NCBI GenBank assembly: GCA_964036045.1
Contig: OZ038380.1
Span: 169,682,031 to 169,746,030, forward strand
From: Eutreptiella sp. 'Long Island Sound 2002'
Taxonomy: Eukaryota; Euglenozoa; Euglenophyceae; Eutreptiales; Eutreptiaceae
Direction of reading: 5' to 3'
Length of the DNA: 64,000 nt
In this document: one piece after another, positions 19,446-28,330 of the stretch
Layout of the letters: every line of letters begins with the position of its first letter
Position numbering within the stretch: the first letter of the stretch is position 1
Notes under the pieces: model-generated
Told to the model about the DNA's origin: nothing
The model's input: the letters and a program-made list of their open reading frames with translations, nothing else
Database searches by the model: none
Translations under genes and position numbers: made by a program

Positions 19446-21023
19446 ATGTCCGTGCACAATGATCCACCCGGGCTGAGCCGTGTGAACAGCGGGGCGTATG
19501 ACCCAGAGAGCCCATCGGCCCACGAGGCTCCGTTGTTGTCCCCCGCCGAGCTGGACCAGGCCCTCACGGAGGGCACGCCTCTGGCCCCAGATGTCCAGGT
19601 CCTCATCGGTGACGTCGAGGTCGGCATCTTCGAGTACCTCGCGAGCACTATGCAGTGGGACACGTGCCTCTCCGCCGCCGGGCAGCGCCTTTTGCCCGCT
19701 TGGCTGCAGCCGGAGGCAGACCGCCGCGGCAAACACCCGCTGCACTGGGCCGTCATCCTCCCCGACTTTGACGACGAGCGCGTGGAGGTCGTCGGGGCGT
19801 TGCTTGAGTCCCGGGCCGACCCCAACTGCCGCGACTCCGACACCTTCGGCCTCCGCATCGCGGGGGTGCCGAACCGTGACCTCGCCTCGAAGTGCGGGGG
19901 GAAGACGCCCCTCCATCATCTGTGTGGCTCCGTGCGGGAGAGCCCGCACACTCTGCAAGCCATCGCGCTGCTCCTCCGGCACGGCGCTGATGCGGAGGTG
20001 CGGGACTTCGATGATAACACGGCGGTGCAGCTGGCGCAGATGAGGCAGAACCATCAGACAGTGGAGGCCCTGAAAGGGGAGCCCGTGGGCACGTCGGAGG
20101 CCTCTGAGCGGAAAGAGGCCTACGCGCGACGCTGCACCGAGCGTGAGGAGGCGTGGGAGCAGCAAAGGAGGCAGGCGAAGGTGCTCAAGCGGGAGGCGTA
20201 TGCGGCGAGGCTGGCCGCCGAGTACGTGGCGCGGCACCCCCCGCTCTACACGCTCAGCGACGCCGAGTACTTCTTCGAGCCGTCGTTCCTCACGGCGGTG
20301 CACGTGGGCACGCGGGAAGCGTTTTCGGAGATTCGCGACTTCCGCAGACTGAGCGACGGGCTCTACCAGTACCGGATCTTCCGCCCGGAGGTGTGCGACC
20401 ATCTGATGCAGGAGGTGGACCATTTCAACGCCTTCGCCGCCGAGTCGGGCATCGAGGTCACCCGCCCCAACTCTATGAACCGCTACGGTCTGATTCTCAA
20501 CGACATTGGCTTCCTCGGCACCATGCACGCGCTCGTGCAGCGCTACGTCCAGCCCCTTGCGGCCGCCTTCTTCAGCGACCAACTCGGGGAGGGCTCCACG
20601 TTCGCGTCCCAGCACTCGTTCATCGTGCGCTACAAAATCGGGGAGGATCTTGACCTGAAGACGCACCGCGACGATTCCGATCTGACGCTGAACGTCTGCC
20701 TGGGCAAGACCTTCGAGGGCGCGCGGCTCTACTTCCACCGCGACACCGGCAGCCAGTGCCCGTGCGGCACGACTGCACAAGACGTTGCGGCGGAGTTTGC
20801 GTACCCGCACCCCCCGGACTGCCGCTTCTGTACCCTGCACTACGACCATTGCCCTGGGGTGGGGCTGATGCACATGGGGCGGCACGTGCACGGGGTGGAG
20901 CACCTCCAGAGCGGGGAGCGGTCCAACCTCATCCTTTGGTGTCGGACCCGGAACTACCCCGAGGAACTGGCCGCAGAGCTCGAAGCCTCGCTCGCGTGCC
21001 GCAAAGGCCCGGCCGTGGACTGA
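19446..21023 (+). CDS. Ankyrin-repeat 2-oxoglutarate/Fe(II) oxygenase
   Basis: A 525-residue protein from ATG 19446 (MSVHNDPPGL); the frame is open upstream only through a GTG at 19368. Residues 95-205 hold two to three ankyrin repeats (GKHPLHWAVI, GGKTPLHHLCG, ALLLRHGADAEVRD), a protein-binding module. A charged helix at 219-264 may be a coiled coil. The C-terminal half is a double-stranded beta-helix oxygenase. Iron ligands are H407 and D409 in KTHRDDSDLTLNVCLG and H482 in HGVEHLQSGER; R492 should bind 2-oxoglutarate. The layout recalls prolyl/lysyl hydroxylase and OGFOD2-like enzymes. An unusual insert between the beta strands is Cys/His-rich (C438, C440, C459, C462, with nearby His and Cys) and may bind zinc. 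It is markedly GC-rich relative to its flanks and intronless over this span. The substrate is unknown, probably a protein side chain. Confidence 0.85.
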   Translation: MSVHNDPPGLSRVNSGAYDPESPSAHEAPLLSPAELDQALTEGTPLAPDVQVLIGDVEVGIFEYLASTMQWDTCLSAAGQRLLPAWLQPEADRRGKHPLHWAVILPDFDDERVEVVGALLESRADPNCRDSDTFGLRIAGVPNRDLASKCGGKTPLHHLCGSVRESPHTLQAIALLLRHGADAEVRDFDDNTAVQLAQMRQNHQTVEALKGEPVGTSEASERKEAYARRCTEREEAWEQQRRQAKVLKREAYAARLAAEYVARHPPLYTLSDAEYFFEPSFLTAVHVGTREAFSEIRDFRRLSDGLYQYRIFRPEVCDHLMQEVDHFNAFAAESGIEVTRPNSMNRYGLILNDIGFLGTMHALVQRYVQPLAAAFFSDQLGEGSTFASQHSFIVRYKIGEDLDLKTHRDDSDLTLNVCLGKTFEGARLYFHRDTGSQCPCGTTAQDVAAEFAYPHPPDCRFCTLHYDHCPGVGLMHMGRHVHGVEHLQSGERSNLILWCRTRNYPEELAAELEASLACRKGPAVD

Positions 21024-22164
21024 CGGCAGTGGCATGTCTTGGAAGGGAGGGCTCTACGTCTCCTGCAAACTGTGAGAGTTCAACAAGATCCTGCTCTCCA
21101 TTGGCGATTTCGCTTTCGGAGCTTTCGAGGCTGCCCAGCACCATCCCCCCAGAACCCGATGGCCGAATAGAGTGGGAAACACATCAAGAGGATGTAAAAC
21201 ATGGGGTTCGTGGATTCGAGGTCCAAAAATCCGGGGAGGGGGTGGGGATGGGGGTCAAAATCCCCCTCTGCCCTCAAACAAAGGACTAACCCTAACCAGA
21301 ACTAATGTTGTGTGAATGGGGGCGTACTGCGCGGTGTGCACAAATTTTGTTTTGGACGGTACCCAAGCTGCATAGTAGTGCTTAGTACTAGTACCAATGA
21401 GCCGTGTTATGTATCTATATGAGTTGCTTGCATGCCTTGCCCTCATTGCTTGTATATTGGTGTGCGTTGTTTTGCATTTTCATGGTATCCATCAAGAATT
21501 TGGATTTGGATTGGCCTCTTTCCGGTTGGGGATATGGAGAATGCCGTGCACACTTTCTACGCATTAGGATGGGTTATGTAGCCATTCCGCCCACCTTTGG
21601 GCTACGTGCCTTCGGCAAGGTCCGTGGCTGATGGGCCCTTGTGTTCGGACCTTCCTTTCCGCTTCTCATCACGCCCCTTTCTGGTTGCATTTGTGTGTGG
21701 TGTTGTGCATACAAAAAGGGTACCCGATTTGGTACTGTGGCAATACATTTGGGTATCTTGTTGGGGGCCTCCACTACAATTCTGTCTCTCACACCCTCAT
21801 GTCCACAAAAGTGGAAAGAGAGTACCGGGTGCAGTCACCTTCACCGCCACCATCTCCTAGTCGACCCGGTTGTAGTCTCATCGCATCGCCAGTGGCTAAG
21901 CGGCGCAATCCCCCGCCATCATGGTATGCGACTAGCCCGTCGACATCGGTATCCCAGCCACACGAGGCAAGCCGGTTGTCACGGTCACCCTCCTCGACCG
22001 CCCTTGAGCCCAAGGAGTAGGCCTATCTATCTATCTATCTATCTATCTATAAATTAAATCAAATTTAGGTTGAAAGATGGACGATCAACTACCCCCTCCC
22101 TGTCTTTGCGCCATCTAGAATCCTGATTTTCAGTGCAGACAGGTTTTTGCTGTGTATACTATAA
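21024..22164. other. Intergenic, with one possible Ser/Pro-rich tail exon
   Basis: A frame ending at 22020 has a Ser/Pro/Arg-rich end (QSPSPPPSPSRPG, SRLSRSPSS) and might be a terminal exon, but has no domain. A (CTAT)7 tract lies at 22023-22050. Confidence 0.3.
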
Positions 22165-22315
22165 GGAAAACGGGCTATTAATGCGTTTTTTAACCAAAAA
22201 AAAACGGGTTGTAGTCAGCGAAACGTTTTTTTTCGGTAAAAAAACGGGTTAATAGCCCGTTTTTTTTAAAATGGGTAGCCCGTTTTTATTTGGCGAAAAA
22301 AAACGGGTTATCCGG
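22165..22315. repeat. Cluster of CCCGT8 / A8CGGG hairpins
   Basis: Several short inverted repeats in a row, each pairing a CCCGTTTTTTT-type arm with AAAAAAACGGG. A closely related cluster in opposite orientation is at 25165-25297. Confidence 0.75.
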
Positions 22316-22455
22316 CCAATGCTGGGGTACCAAGACGATCCACCTTGTATGAACCCCCCTATGTGTCCGGTGTGGGTCCCCCTTGCCCAGCAAAGCACCC
22401 TTTGAGAAGAAGCAAAGCAAAAGAATGACATACAAAATCAAATGTTGGATGACGT

Positions 22456-23047
22456 CCACGCTCTTCCCAGACTCTTCCACGCTCTTCCAAGACTCTACCA
22501 CGCTCTTCCTAGACTCTTCCACGCTCTTCCTAGACTCTTCCGTGCTCTTCCCAGACTCTTCCACGCTCTTCCAAGACTCTACCACGCTCTTCCTAGACTC
22601 TTCCACGATGTTCCCAGACTCTTCCACGCTCTTCCTAGACTCTTCCACACTCTTCCAAGACTCTTCCATGCTCTTCCCAGACTCTTCCACGCTCTTCCAA
22701 GACTCTTCCATGCTCTTCCTAGACTCTTCCATGCTCTTACCAGACTCTCCCACGCTCTTCCCAGACTCTTCCACGCTCTTCCCAGACTCTTCCACGCTCT
22801 TCCTAGACTCTTCCACGCTCTTCCAAGACGCTTCCACGCTCTTGTCAGACTCTTCCACGCTCTTCCCAGACTCTTCCACGCTCTTACCAGACTCTTCCAC
22901 GCTCTTCCCAGACTCTTCCACGCCCTTCCCAGACTCTTCCACGCCCTTCCCAGACTCTTCCATGCTCTTCCTAGACTCTTCCATGCTCTTACCAGACTCT
23001 CCCACGCTCTTCCTAGACTCTTTCACGCTCTTCCCAGACTCTTCCTA
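22456..23047. repeat. 21-bp minisatellite (about 28 copies)
   Basis: Tandem copies of a 21-bp unit, CACGCTCTTCCCAGACTC followed by TTC, with variants such as CCTAGACTC and CATGCTC. On the minus strand it would encode a Glu/Ser/Lys heptad (EESGKSV, EESRKSM) for up to 246 residues; plus-strand frames are open too. Variants do not favour one frame, so coding is doubtful. It ends exactly where the 50-bp inverted repeat begins. Confidence 0.9.
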
Positions 23048-23097
23048 ATAAAAACCCTGCCACCGGCATGGGGAAAAACGTCTCCACTGTACATACA
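23048..23097. repeat. 50-bp inverted repeat, left arm
   Basis: 47 of 50 bases match the inverse of 28011-28060. It starts ATAAAAACCC and ends CACTGTACATACA, and with its partner brackets about 5 kb. Confidence 0.85.
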
Positions 23098-23112
23098 GTG
23101 CACAGGATAGTT

Positions 23113-24400
23113 TTAAAAGTGTTAGATGGAGGCGAGTTTTCAGGATGGTAATCGTTAGATGAATCTCGCGGTCCATCTAACATTTATCAGCCTGAAAAAT
23201 GCTAAAACTGTTGGATGGGAAAAATTATCCCCCAAATTCCAAAAAAGCACGCAACACCACCCACAATGTTGTTGAAACATTTGGGCCACCTTTGCAATTT
23301 CATTTTCAGTATTCACGAAACTTGCGAATTCGGAGGTTAGTTTGGCCGATGCAGCCAAATATTTGGGTGTTGCCCAAAAAACGTTGGCAGTGTACCATCG
23401 TGCTGCCCTTGATATTCTTATCAAGGCTGCAAACTCAATGAAGATGAGACTGTGTCATCTAACGCCAAGGGGCCTGGCCTCTTGGACGAGACTTCCTTTT
23501 GGAAGGAACTTCTCTCGGCATTGCCGAAAACAATGCCGAGGTTGTAGCTGCAATTGCTCCTTTTGCTGAAGAAGTTCGTAATTTACAGTCCTCGTTGTGT
23601 GAATCGTTGGGATCTTTGCGTGAGTATGTGCTTGTGGGGGTGGAATCGCCAAGCAAAGATGTGCATGCCTCACCTGCTTCTATTCACTCATCCTTGGGAT
23701 TTTTGAGTGGTGTGTCTGTAGATCTCCTTGAGAGGGAGAACGCCGCAGAGTCTTTGAATGAGGATGATAGTAAGTGGGATGATGACCTACGGCCTCTCAT
23801 GCAGCCCTCCCTCAAGCGTTCCCTCCAGATGCCCGTGAAATTTACAGGACCGCGACTTTGGAGGCCCCACCGGCACCTGAGGGAGCGCGGTCAATCAGGA
23901 TTTCTCCAATGTACCGCAACCATTCAAGCGAATGTGTCGCCCCCGGTATCCTCGAAGGCATTTGCCACGGGAGAATACGTGCTCCAAGTGTTCGTGCGAG
24001 ATTTTTGTTTGGCGAGCCTTGCGTGGTGGTGCCCGCATTCAGTGCAAAGTGTGCAATGCACCTTACCATGAGTCTTGCTTTTATGCTACCTCGTCTACTT
24101 CTACCATGAAAGTGGACGATGGTGTGGGTCCTTGTTGTCGCGAGTAATTTGACTATTGACGATCCATTTTGCTTGGCAACCATGTCATTATGGGAACGCC
24201 ACACATTCGATTTCAACTGAAAGAGACCGGTACCCATCACCACAAGTACAGTGATCACGCAGTTTATACTCAAAGCCAGTAACGCATTCGCCCATGTCTT
24301 GTTGCCCGTGCTTGCCACAATGAGCTAGGGGCTAGATGCCGCTGATATTCATCTAACGATTATCGTCCTGAAAACTCGCCTCTCTATCTAACACTTTTAA
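23113..24400. mobile_element. 1.29-kb element with 52-55-bp terminal inverted repeats
   Basis: The left end (23113-23164) and right end (24346-24400) are inverse copies with few mismatches and small gaps; both include GTTAGAT, GGCGAGTTTTCAGGA and ATCGTTAGATGAAT. The interior is not a transposase but the decayed zinc-finger gene described separately, so it looks like a Pack-MITE-type non-autonomous element carrying gene sequence. No unambiguous target duplication was found. Confidence 0.65.
23310..24147 (+). pseudogene. Frameshifted zinc-finger gene inside a MITE-like element
   Basis: Paralogue of the 10.7-kb pseudogene. It starts after an acceptor-like TTTCATTTTCAG (ends 23309). The first segment, SLADAAKYLGVAQKTLAVYH, resembles an excisionase-type helix-turn-helix. 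An acidic stretch follows (NEDETVSSNAKGPG), then an amphipathic helix (AEVVAAIAPFAEEVRNLQ), DDSKWDDDLRP, PSLKRS, DAREIYRTATLEAPPAPEGA, DFSNVPQPFKR and a PHD-like finger: PRENTCSKCSCEI, IQCKVCNAPYHESCF, DGVGPCC, then TAA. To read these in order the frame must change about four times, near 23450, 23520, 23825 and 23890, each time as for a lost base. Either it is a pseudogene or the consensus has deletion errors. Function unknown. Confidence 0.55.
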
Positions 24401-24506
24401 ATAATCGTACCCATCTAACATTTATCGGCCTGAAAACTCGGCCCCCCAGGAGCGAAGCGAATGGGCCGAGTTTTCAGGCCGATAAATGTTAGATGGGAAC
24501 GATTAT
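24401..24506. repeat. Near-perfect hairpin with 44-nt arms
   Basis: Arms 24401-24444 and 24463-24506 are inverse copies with one mismatch around an 18-nt loop (CCCAGGAGCGAAGCGAAT). The arms contain ATCTAACATTTATCGGCC and CTGAAAACTCGGCCC, related to the terminal repeats of the element that ends at 24400, which it directly abuts. Confidence 0.9.
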
Positions 24507-25164
24507 GTAATGGAATAGTCACCTTTGGTTAGCATGTTAGTTTCGATGATTTTGTCCTCCGAATCCGAGTACCATGTGGTACCATGAGAAGGAAAGGATG
24601 GGAATAGGGTTAGAGCGAGGCAATCGCCGAATCCGAATTATAAAATCACTTCAATAAAGGCTCACTCCTGTGCGCAACAAGGGCCAAGCATGGAACCATC
24701 TTTGGCACCCTTCCCCATGCAACTTTCATGGTATGGTGCATTGCACATAGCGCAAAAAACACGGGTCATGCTGCGCACCCTTATTGCGGCCCCTTTTTGC
24801 GCGAAAACCCTCCACAGGTTGTAGGTGTCAAGCATGGCACAACAAGCAAATCCTCAGATGACCATCACGCCTCTTTGTGTGCCCCCATTTTGTTCTCATT
24901 GCATTACTCTTTGGCAAGTAGAGTGCCCCTGAGCGCCACTCGTCAACGGGCATGGCGCAACGGCTACCATGACTTGGCAGTTGCACAGGGAAGAGGGTAG
25001 CATTGGGCAAGCCAATGGTTGCTTCAGCATGTGCGCCACTTGGGGACGAGGAGGTTACGGCCACAAATGGAAATTTCCCATGGGCGGCCACTGACGAGCC
25101 TATTGCTTTTGTGTGCGCTTCTTGCTCGTGACCACCCTTGGTGCATCCCCCCGGTGCTAAAACA
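24507..25164. other. Intergenic, no gene seen
   Basis: Contains GGGTTAGAGCGAGGC and neighbouring bases (about 24598-24640), an inverted relative of the duplicated block at 27798-27985. Short frames only. Confidence 0.45.
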
Positions 25165-25297
25165 ATGCCACAACCCGTTTTTTTTGCTGAAAAAAAGGGT
25201 TACGAATCCATAACCCGTTTTTTTTGGTAAAAAAAATGGGTTATGGTTGGGGATGATAACCCGTTTTTTTTCGCCAAAAAAAACGGGCTATTACCCC
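25165..25297. repeat. Second CCCGT8 / A8CGGG hairpin cluster
   Basis: Three hairpins, each with an AACCCGTTTTTTTT arm and an A-rich GGGTT or CGGGC partner. The last one (about 25256-25293) is the inverse of the last hairpin of the 22165 cluster. Confidence 0.75.
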
Positions 25298-25619
25298 ATC
25301 TCTCATCAGCTCATCACTGTCTGCAGCTCATGTACATGTGACCAGTCTTGGTGTTTGCACTCGTCCACGTGCAGATCAGTTCTTGCCTTCCATGTCCAGC
25401 CCTCGCTTCCGCATCCTATCACCGCCTGGTCAGAATCTTTCCTGTGCACCTTATGCATGAGCAAAGGAGACAAAGGGTTCCAGGAACGGCCACGCTTTGT
25501 CTTCTGAGCGTCCTGCCTTAATGCCGGCGTCCTGGGTACGGGAGTGGGTCTCCTTTTTGTCTTTCATCACTACTATTCTCGTCTGTGCGTTGCCATGCAT
25601 TTTGCCTGCTCTTGGTGCA

Positions 25620-25760
25620 GTAGGCAGGGGGGGGGGGGTTTATGGGGTGGGTGATCCGGATCATTTTTGATCCAAACACTAGGCAGTGAGGAGGGGGGGG
25701 GGGTTTCGGGGGTGGTGATCCGTGGATCACTTTGGATCATTCTTGGACCATTGTGGACCA
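25620..25760 (+). repeat. G-run / GATCC repeat, copy 1
   Basis: TAGGCAGGGGGG, TTATGGGGTGGGTGATCCG and several GATC-containing inverse pairs. A related block lies in the same orientation at 28205-28330, on the far side of the finger gene. Confidence 0.6.
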
Positions 25761-25973
25761 TTTTGCTTATTGCACTTTGAACTTTGTGTCAATGGTCTTG
25801 TGGACTTGTGGTTCATTTTTTGCAAGTTAAATTGATGGAACAAGTGAATTTCCATTTTTGGTTCTTTTTTTTTTTTCATGTTGCTGTGTGATACTTACAT
25901 TTGGAAGATACATTTTTTGATCATTTTTTGCAACACAAATTGGTCACTCTTGCTTTGTACGTGCTCTACGTGA

Positions 25974-27478
25974 TATTTACATTTGGGAGTTGCATTTTCG
26001 GATCAATCATTTTCGGAGGTCAAGAAGGATGTGCGCAACGTTTGGCAGCGCTACCTTCGGGAGGTTCAAAAGCGGGACATCAAGGAGAAGGGCAAAGCCA
26101 AGGAGGGGGCGGGGGAGGCACAAGCCATGGACGTAGACGTAGAGGAATCCCAACCCTCTGAACCCTCCCAATCTCTTTCCCAAGCCATTTCCATTTCCAA
26201 TTCGCAAACTTCCGCTGAATCACTTCCCGATTCCAACGCCCAATCTCTTTCTCAAGCAATTTCCATTTCCGATTCAAATTCCCAATCCCTTTCCCAATCA
26301 CACTCCGAGTCACAACCACTTTCACAAGAAATTTCCAACCCCGACTCCCAACCCATTCCCGAAGCACCTTCTAATTCCGACTCCCAATCTCAATCCGTAC
26401 CCGAATCCCCTCCTGCAATTCTCGGAAAGGAACCTCTAGTGCCTTGTCCAAATTGTGGTCTATTGTGTGCCCCGAGGAATCTCCAAAAACACATTGACAA
26501 AGGGAATTGCGCCAAAGGTCTTAAGAATGCCGAACGGGTTCAATGTGATATTTGTTTTGGGTGGTTTGGGGTGCATGGGTTTGATGCGCATTATGAGGGT
26601 TGCCTCCGCAAGGGACTTCCGGAAGACCGAGGGCGGCCCAAGAAAATCACGAGGACGAGCAACGTTCCAAGCATTGCGTCTTTTTTTCCGAAGGCAATGC
26701 CAGCCGGCCCGCGTGAGAGAGATGTGGTTTTTGGTGAAGACTCCCAGCCTGAACCCGAGCCTAAGCCTGCGCCCGAGCCTGAGCCTGAGCCTCACCCGGA
26801 ACCCGAACCAGCCGCAGAGTTCGAGGATGCGGAGCCTCCTTTGTTGCCCTCTTTCCATGGTGATAGGGTAGATGCGGGTGTCCAGTGCATGTTCCCTTTC
26901 ATGCCACCGGCGTTCCCGGTACAAACACCTAACGCATTGCTCAAGGTGACTGAATTGCAATGCACGTGGTCTATGGATTCGGCAGATAAGGATACGGCCG
27001 AGCAAGAACGGTTGCGTGCACAGTTCATCAAGCAATGGAGGGAATGTGGTCCCCTCAACTACACCTATGCTGGTTTGGTGCTCCCCCCCCCCCCCCCGGA
27101 ATCACAGGTGCAGGCCAACCCGCCCTTCCGCACCCCCGAGTACGGGGGTGGCGACAACGATGTCGACCGGTTGCGGCGGGAGAAGGTGGGGAAGCAACCG
27201 CGGGTGAACCCGAGTTCGCCTTGGATGTGGCCGGGCTGCAGGCCAACAAGTACGACCACGAGGCCTCAAAGGCCACGTACAGCAAAGTGCCTAGCGACTT
27301 CATTCGCACGGCATTGGTCGGCTTTTTGGTGGGAACGGATGTGCATATTGGGTTTTCTACCATGGATGCGAAGGTGAATGACACTAAGATTCTAATTAAG
27401 AAACTAGTGTTAGACCCCAACATGAATAGGGGAATGGCGGTGGGGGTTGGGAGTAGCAGTAGCAGTAGCAGTAGCAGT

Positions 27479-27509
<31 letters not shown>

Positions 27510-27773
27510 CCCCAGCCCAAGCCGGCAGCCAAGGGCCGGAGCAGCAAGCCAGTGCCAAAGTGTAGCACGCAATCAAGATTGGCGTTCAACCAGGTGGTTG
27601 ACCCCACGGATGTTCCGGTCTATTTCACGAGGTCGGATGACATCACAGTCCCCTTCAGTTGTCTTTTTTCTTGGCCAGTTGAGTATCGGGAGCAGGGGGC
27701 TTACATTTTGGTGCCGTCGCGTGTTTGGGCAGAGCTGCTGAAGTACCCATCCCTCTTTGTCCGGAAGGTCTAA
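25974..27773 (+). CDS. Two-finger (Cys2-His-Cys) protein with apparent frameshifts
   Basis: The frame is open from 25974 and has no early ATG; the first is at 26127, so an upstream exon is likely (possible acceptor ending near 26012). Order: a basic helix (EVKKDVRNVWQRYLREVQ), a long Ser/Gln-rich low-complexity region, two fingers CPNCGLLCAPRNLQKHIDKG..C and CDICFGWFGVHGFDAHYEGC (C-x2-C-x11-H-x3-5-C), a basic stretch with SNVPSIASFFPK that resembles a PCNA-binding motif without its Gln, an acidic Pro/Glu repeat, then a conserved-looking C-terminus. The frame must shift near a C15 run (27083-27097) into LDVAGLQANKYDHEASKATY, and back near the AGC/AGT tract (27453-27509) into VDPTDVPVYFTRSDDITVPF, ending TAA at 27773. 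It is probably a nucleic-acid-binding protein; family unknown. Confidence 0.5.
27083..27097 (+). repeat. C15 homopolymer inside the finger gene
   Basis: Fifteen C residues encoding a proline run; the downstream coding signal moves to another frame. Confidence 0.9.
27453..27509 (+). repeat. (AGT/AGC)n trinucleotide tract inside the finger gene
   Basis: About 19 triplets encoding a Ser run; past it the coding signal returns to the original frame. Confidence 0.9.
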
Positions 27774-27797
27774 CCTTTTTACCCATTTCCTAATCCT

Positions 27798-27985
27798 CTA
27801 GGTCATTGGAATCGCTTTAGGAGAACAGCAACGGATTCGGCGAATGCCTCGCTCTAACCCTATACCCACTTCCTACTCCCCAGCATAAACAATCGAAACT
27901 AACAGTAGGTCATCGGAATCGCTTTAGGAACAACGGATTCGGCGAATGCCTCGCCTAACCCTATACCCACTTCCCACTCCCCTAC
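27798..27985 (+). repeat. Imperfect tandem duplication, about 80-105 bp
   Basis: Two copies share GGAATCGCTTTAGGA, AACGGATTCGGCGAATGCC and AACCCTATACCCACTTCC. An inverted fragment is at about 24598-24640. Confidence 0.75.
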
Positions 27986-28010
27986 AAAAACTCAAAACTA
28001 AAATGTACAG

Positions 28011-28060
28011 TGTATGTACAGTGGAGACCTTTTTTCCCATGCCGGTGGCGGGGTTTTTAT
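28011..28060. repeat. 50-bp inverted repeat, right arm
   Basis: Inverse of 23048-23097 (94% identical). Sequence outside the arms does not match, so the arms look like element ends or independent insertions. Confidence 0.85.
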
Positions 28061-28204
28061 CCAAGTTATCCAACATTTCCATTGCTTTGCTTTGCATGTG
28101 CCCGCCTTCTTTGTGTTGGCATGATTCCATATGTGTACGCATCACGACCACGGGTTCTTGAGCCCCTAGGACTGTCCACGTGTCCGAATTAGTGATCCGG
28201 AAAA

Positions 28205-28330
28205 TTGCGGATCATTTTGCTAGGCAGGGGGGGGGGATTATGGGGTGGGTGATCCGTGATCCGCGGATCATTTGGTGGGGGGGGTGGGGGGGGGTTTTGG
28301 ACCCCCGCGGATCAGTGATCCACCTACCAC
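28205..28330 (+). repeat. G-run / GATCC repeat, copy 2
   Basis: Related to 25620-25760: GGCAGGGGGG, TTATGGGGTGGGTGATCCG, then GATCCGCGGATCA and a GGACCCCCGCGGATC stretch. Confidence 0.6.

Noticed and set aside
19395-21035. 546-codon minus-strand frame opposite the oxygenase gene
   Set aside because: It is the antisense shadow of a GC-rich gene; its sequence shows no domain, while the plus strand has complete catalytic motifs.
22286-23026. 246-residue EESGKSV heptad protein on the minus strand
   Set aside because: The 21-bp unit is open in several frames, no ATG start or flanking domain is seen, and changes are not biased to third positions. Kept only as a repeat.
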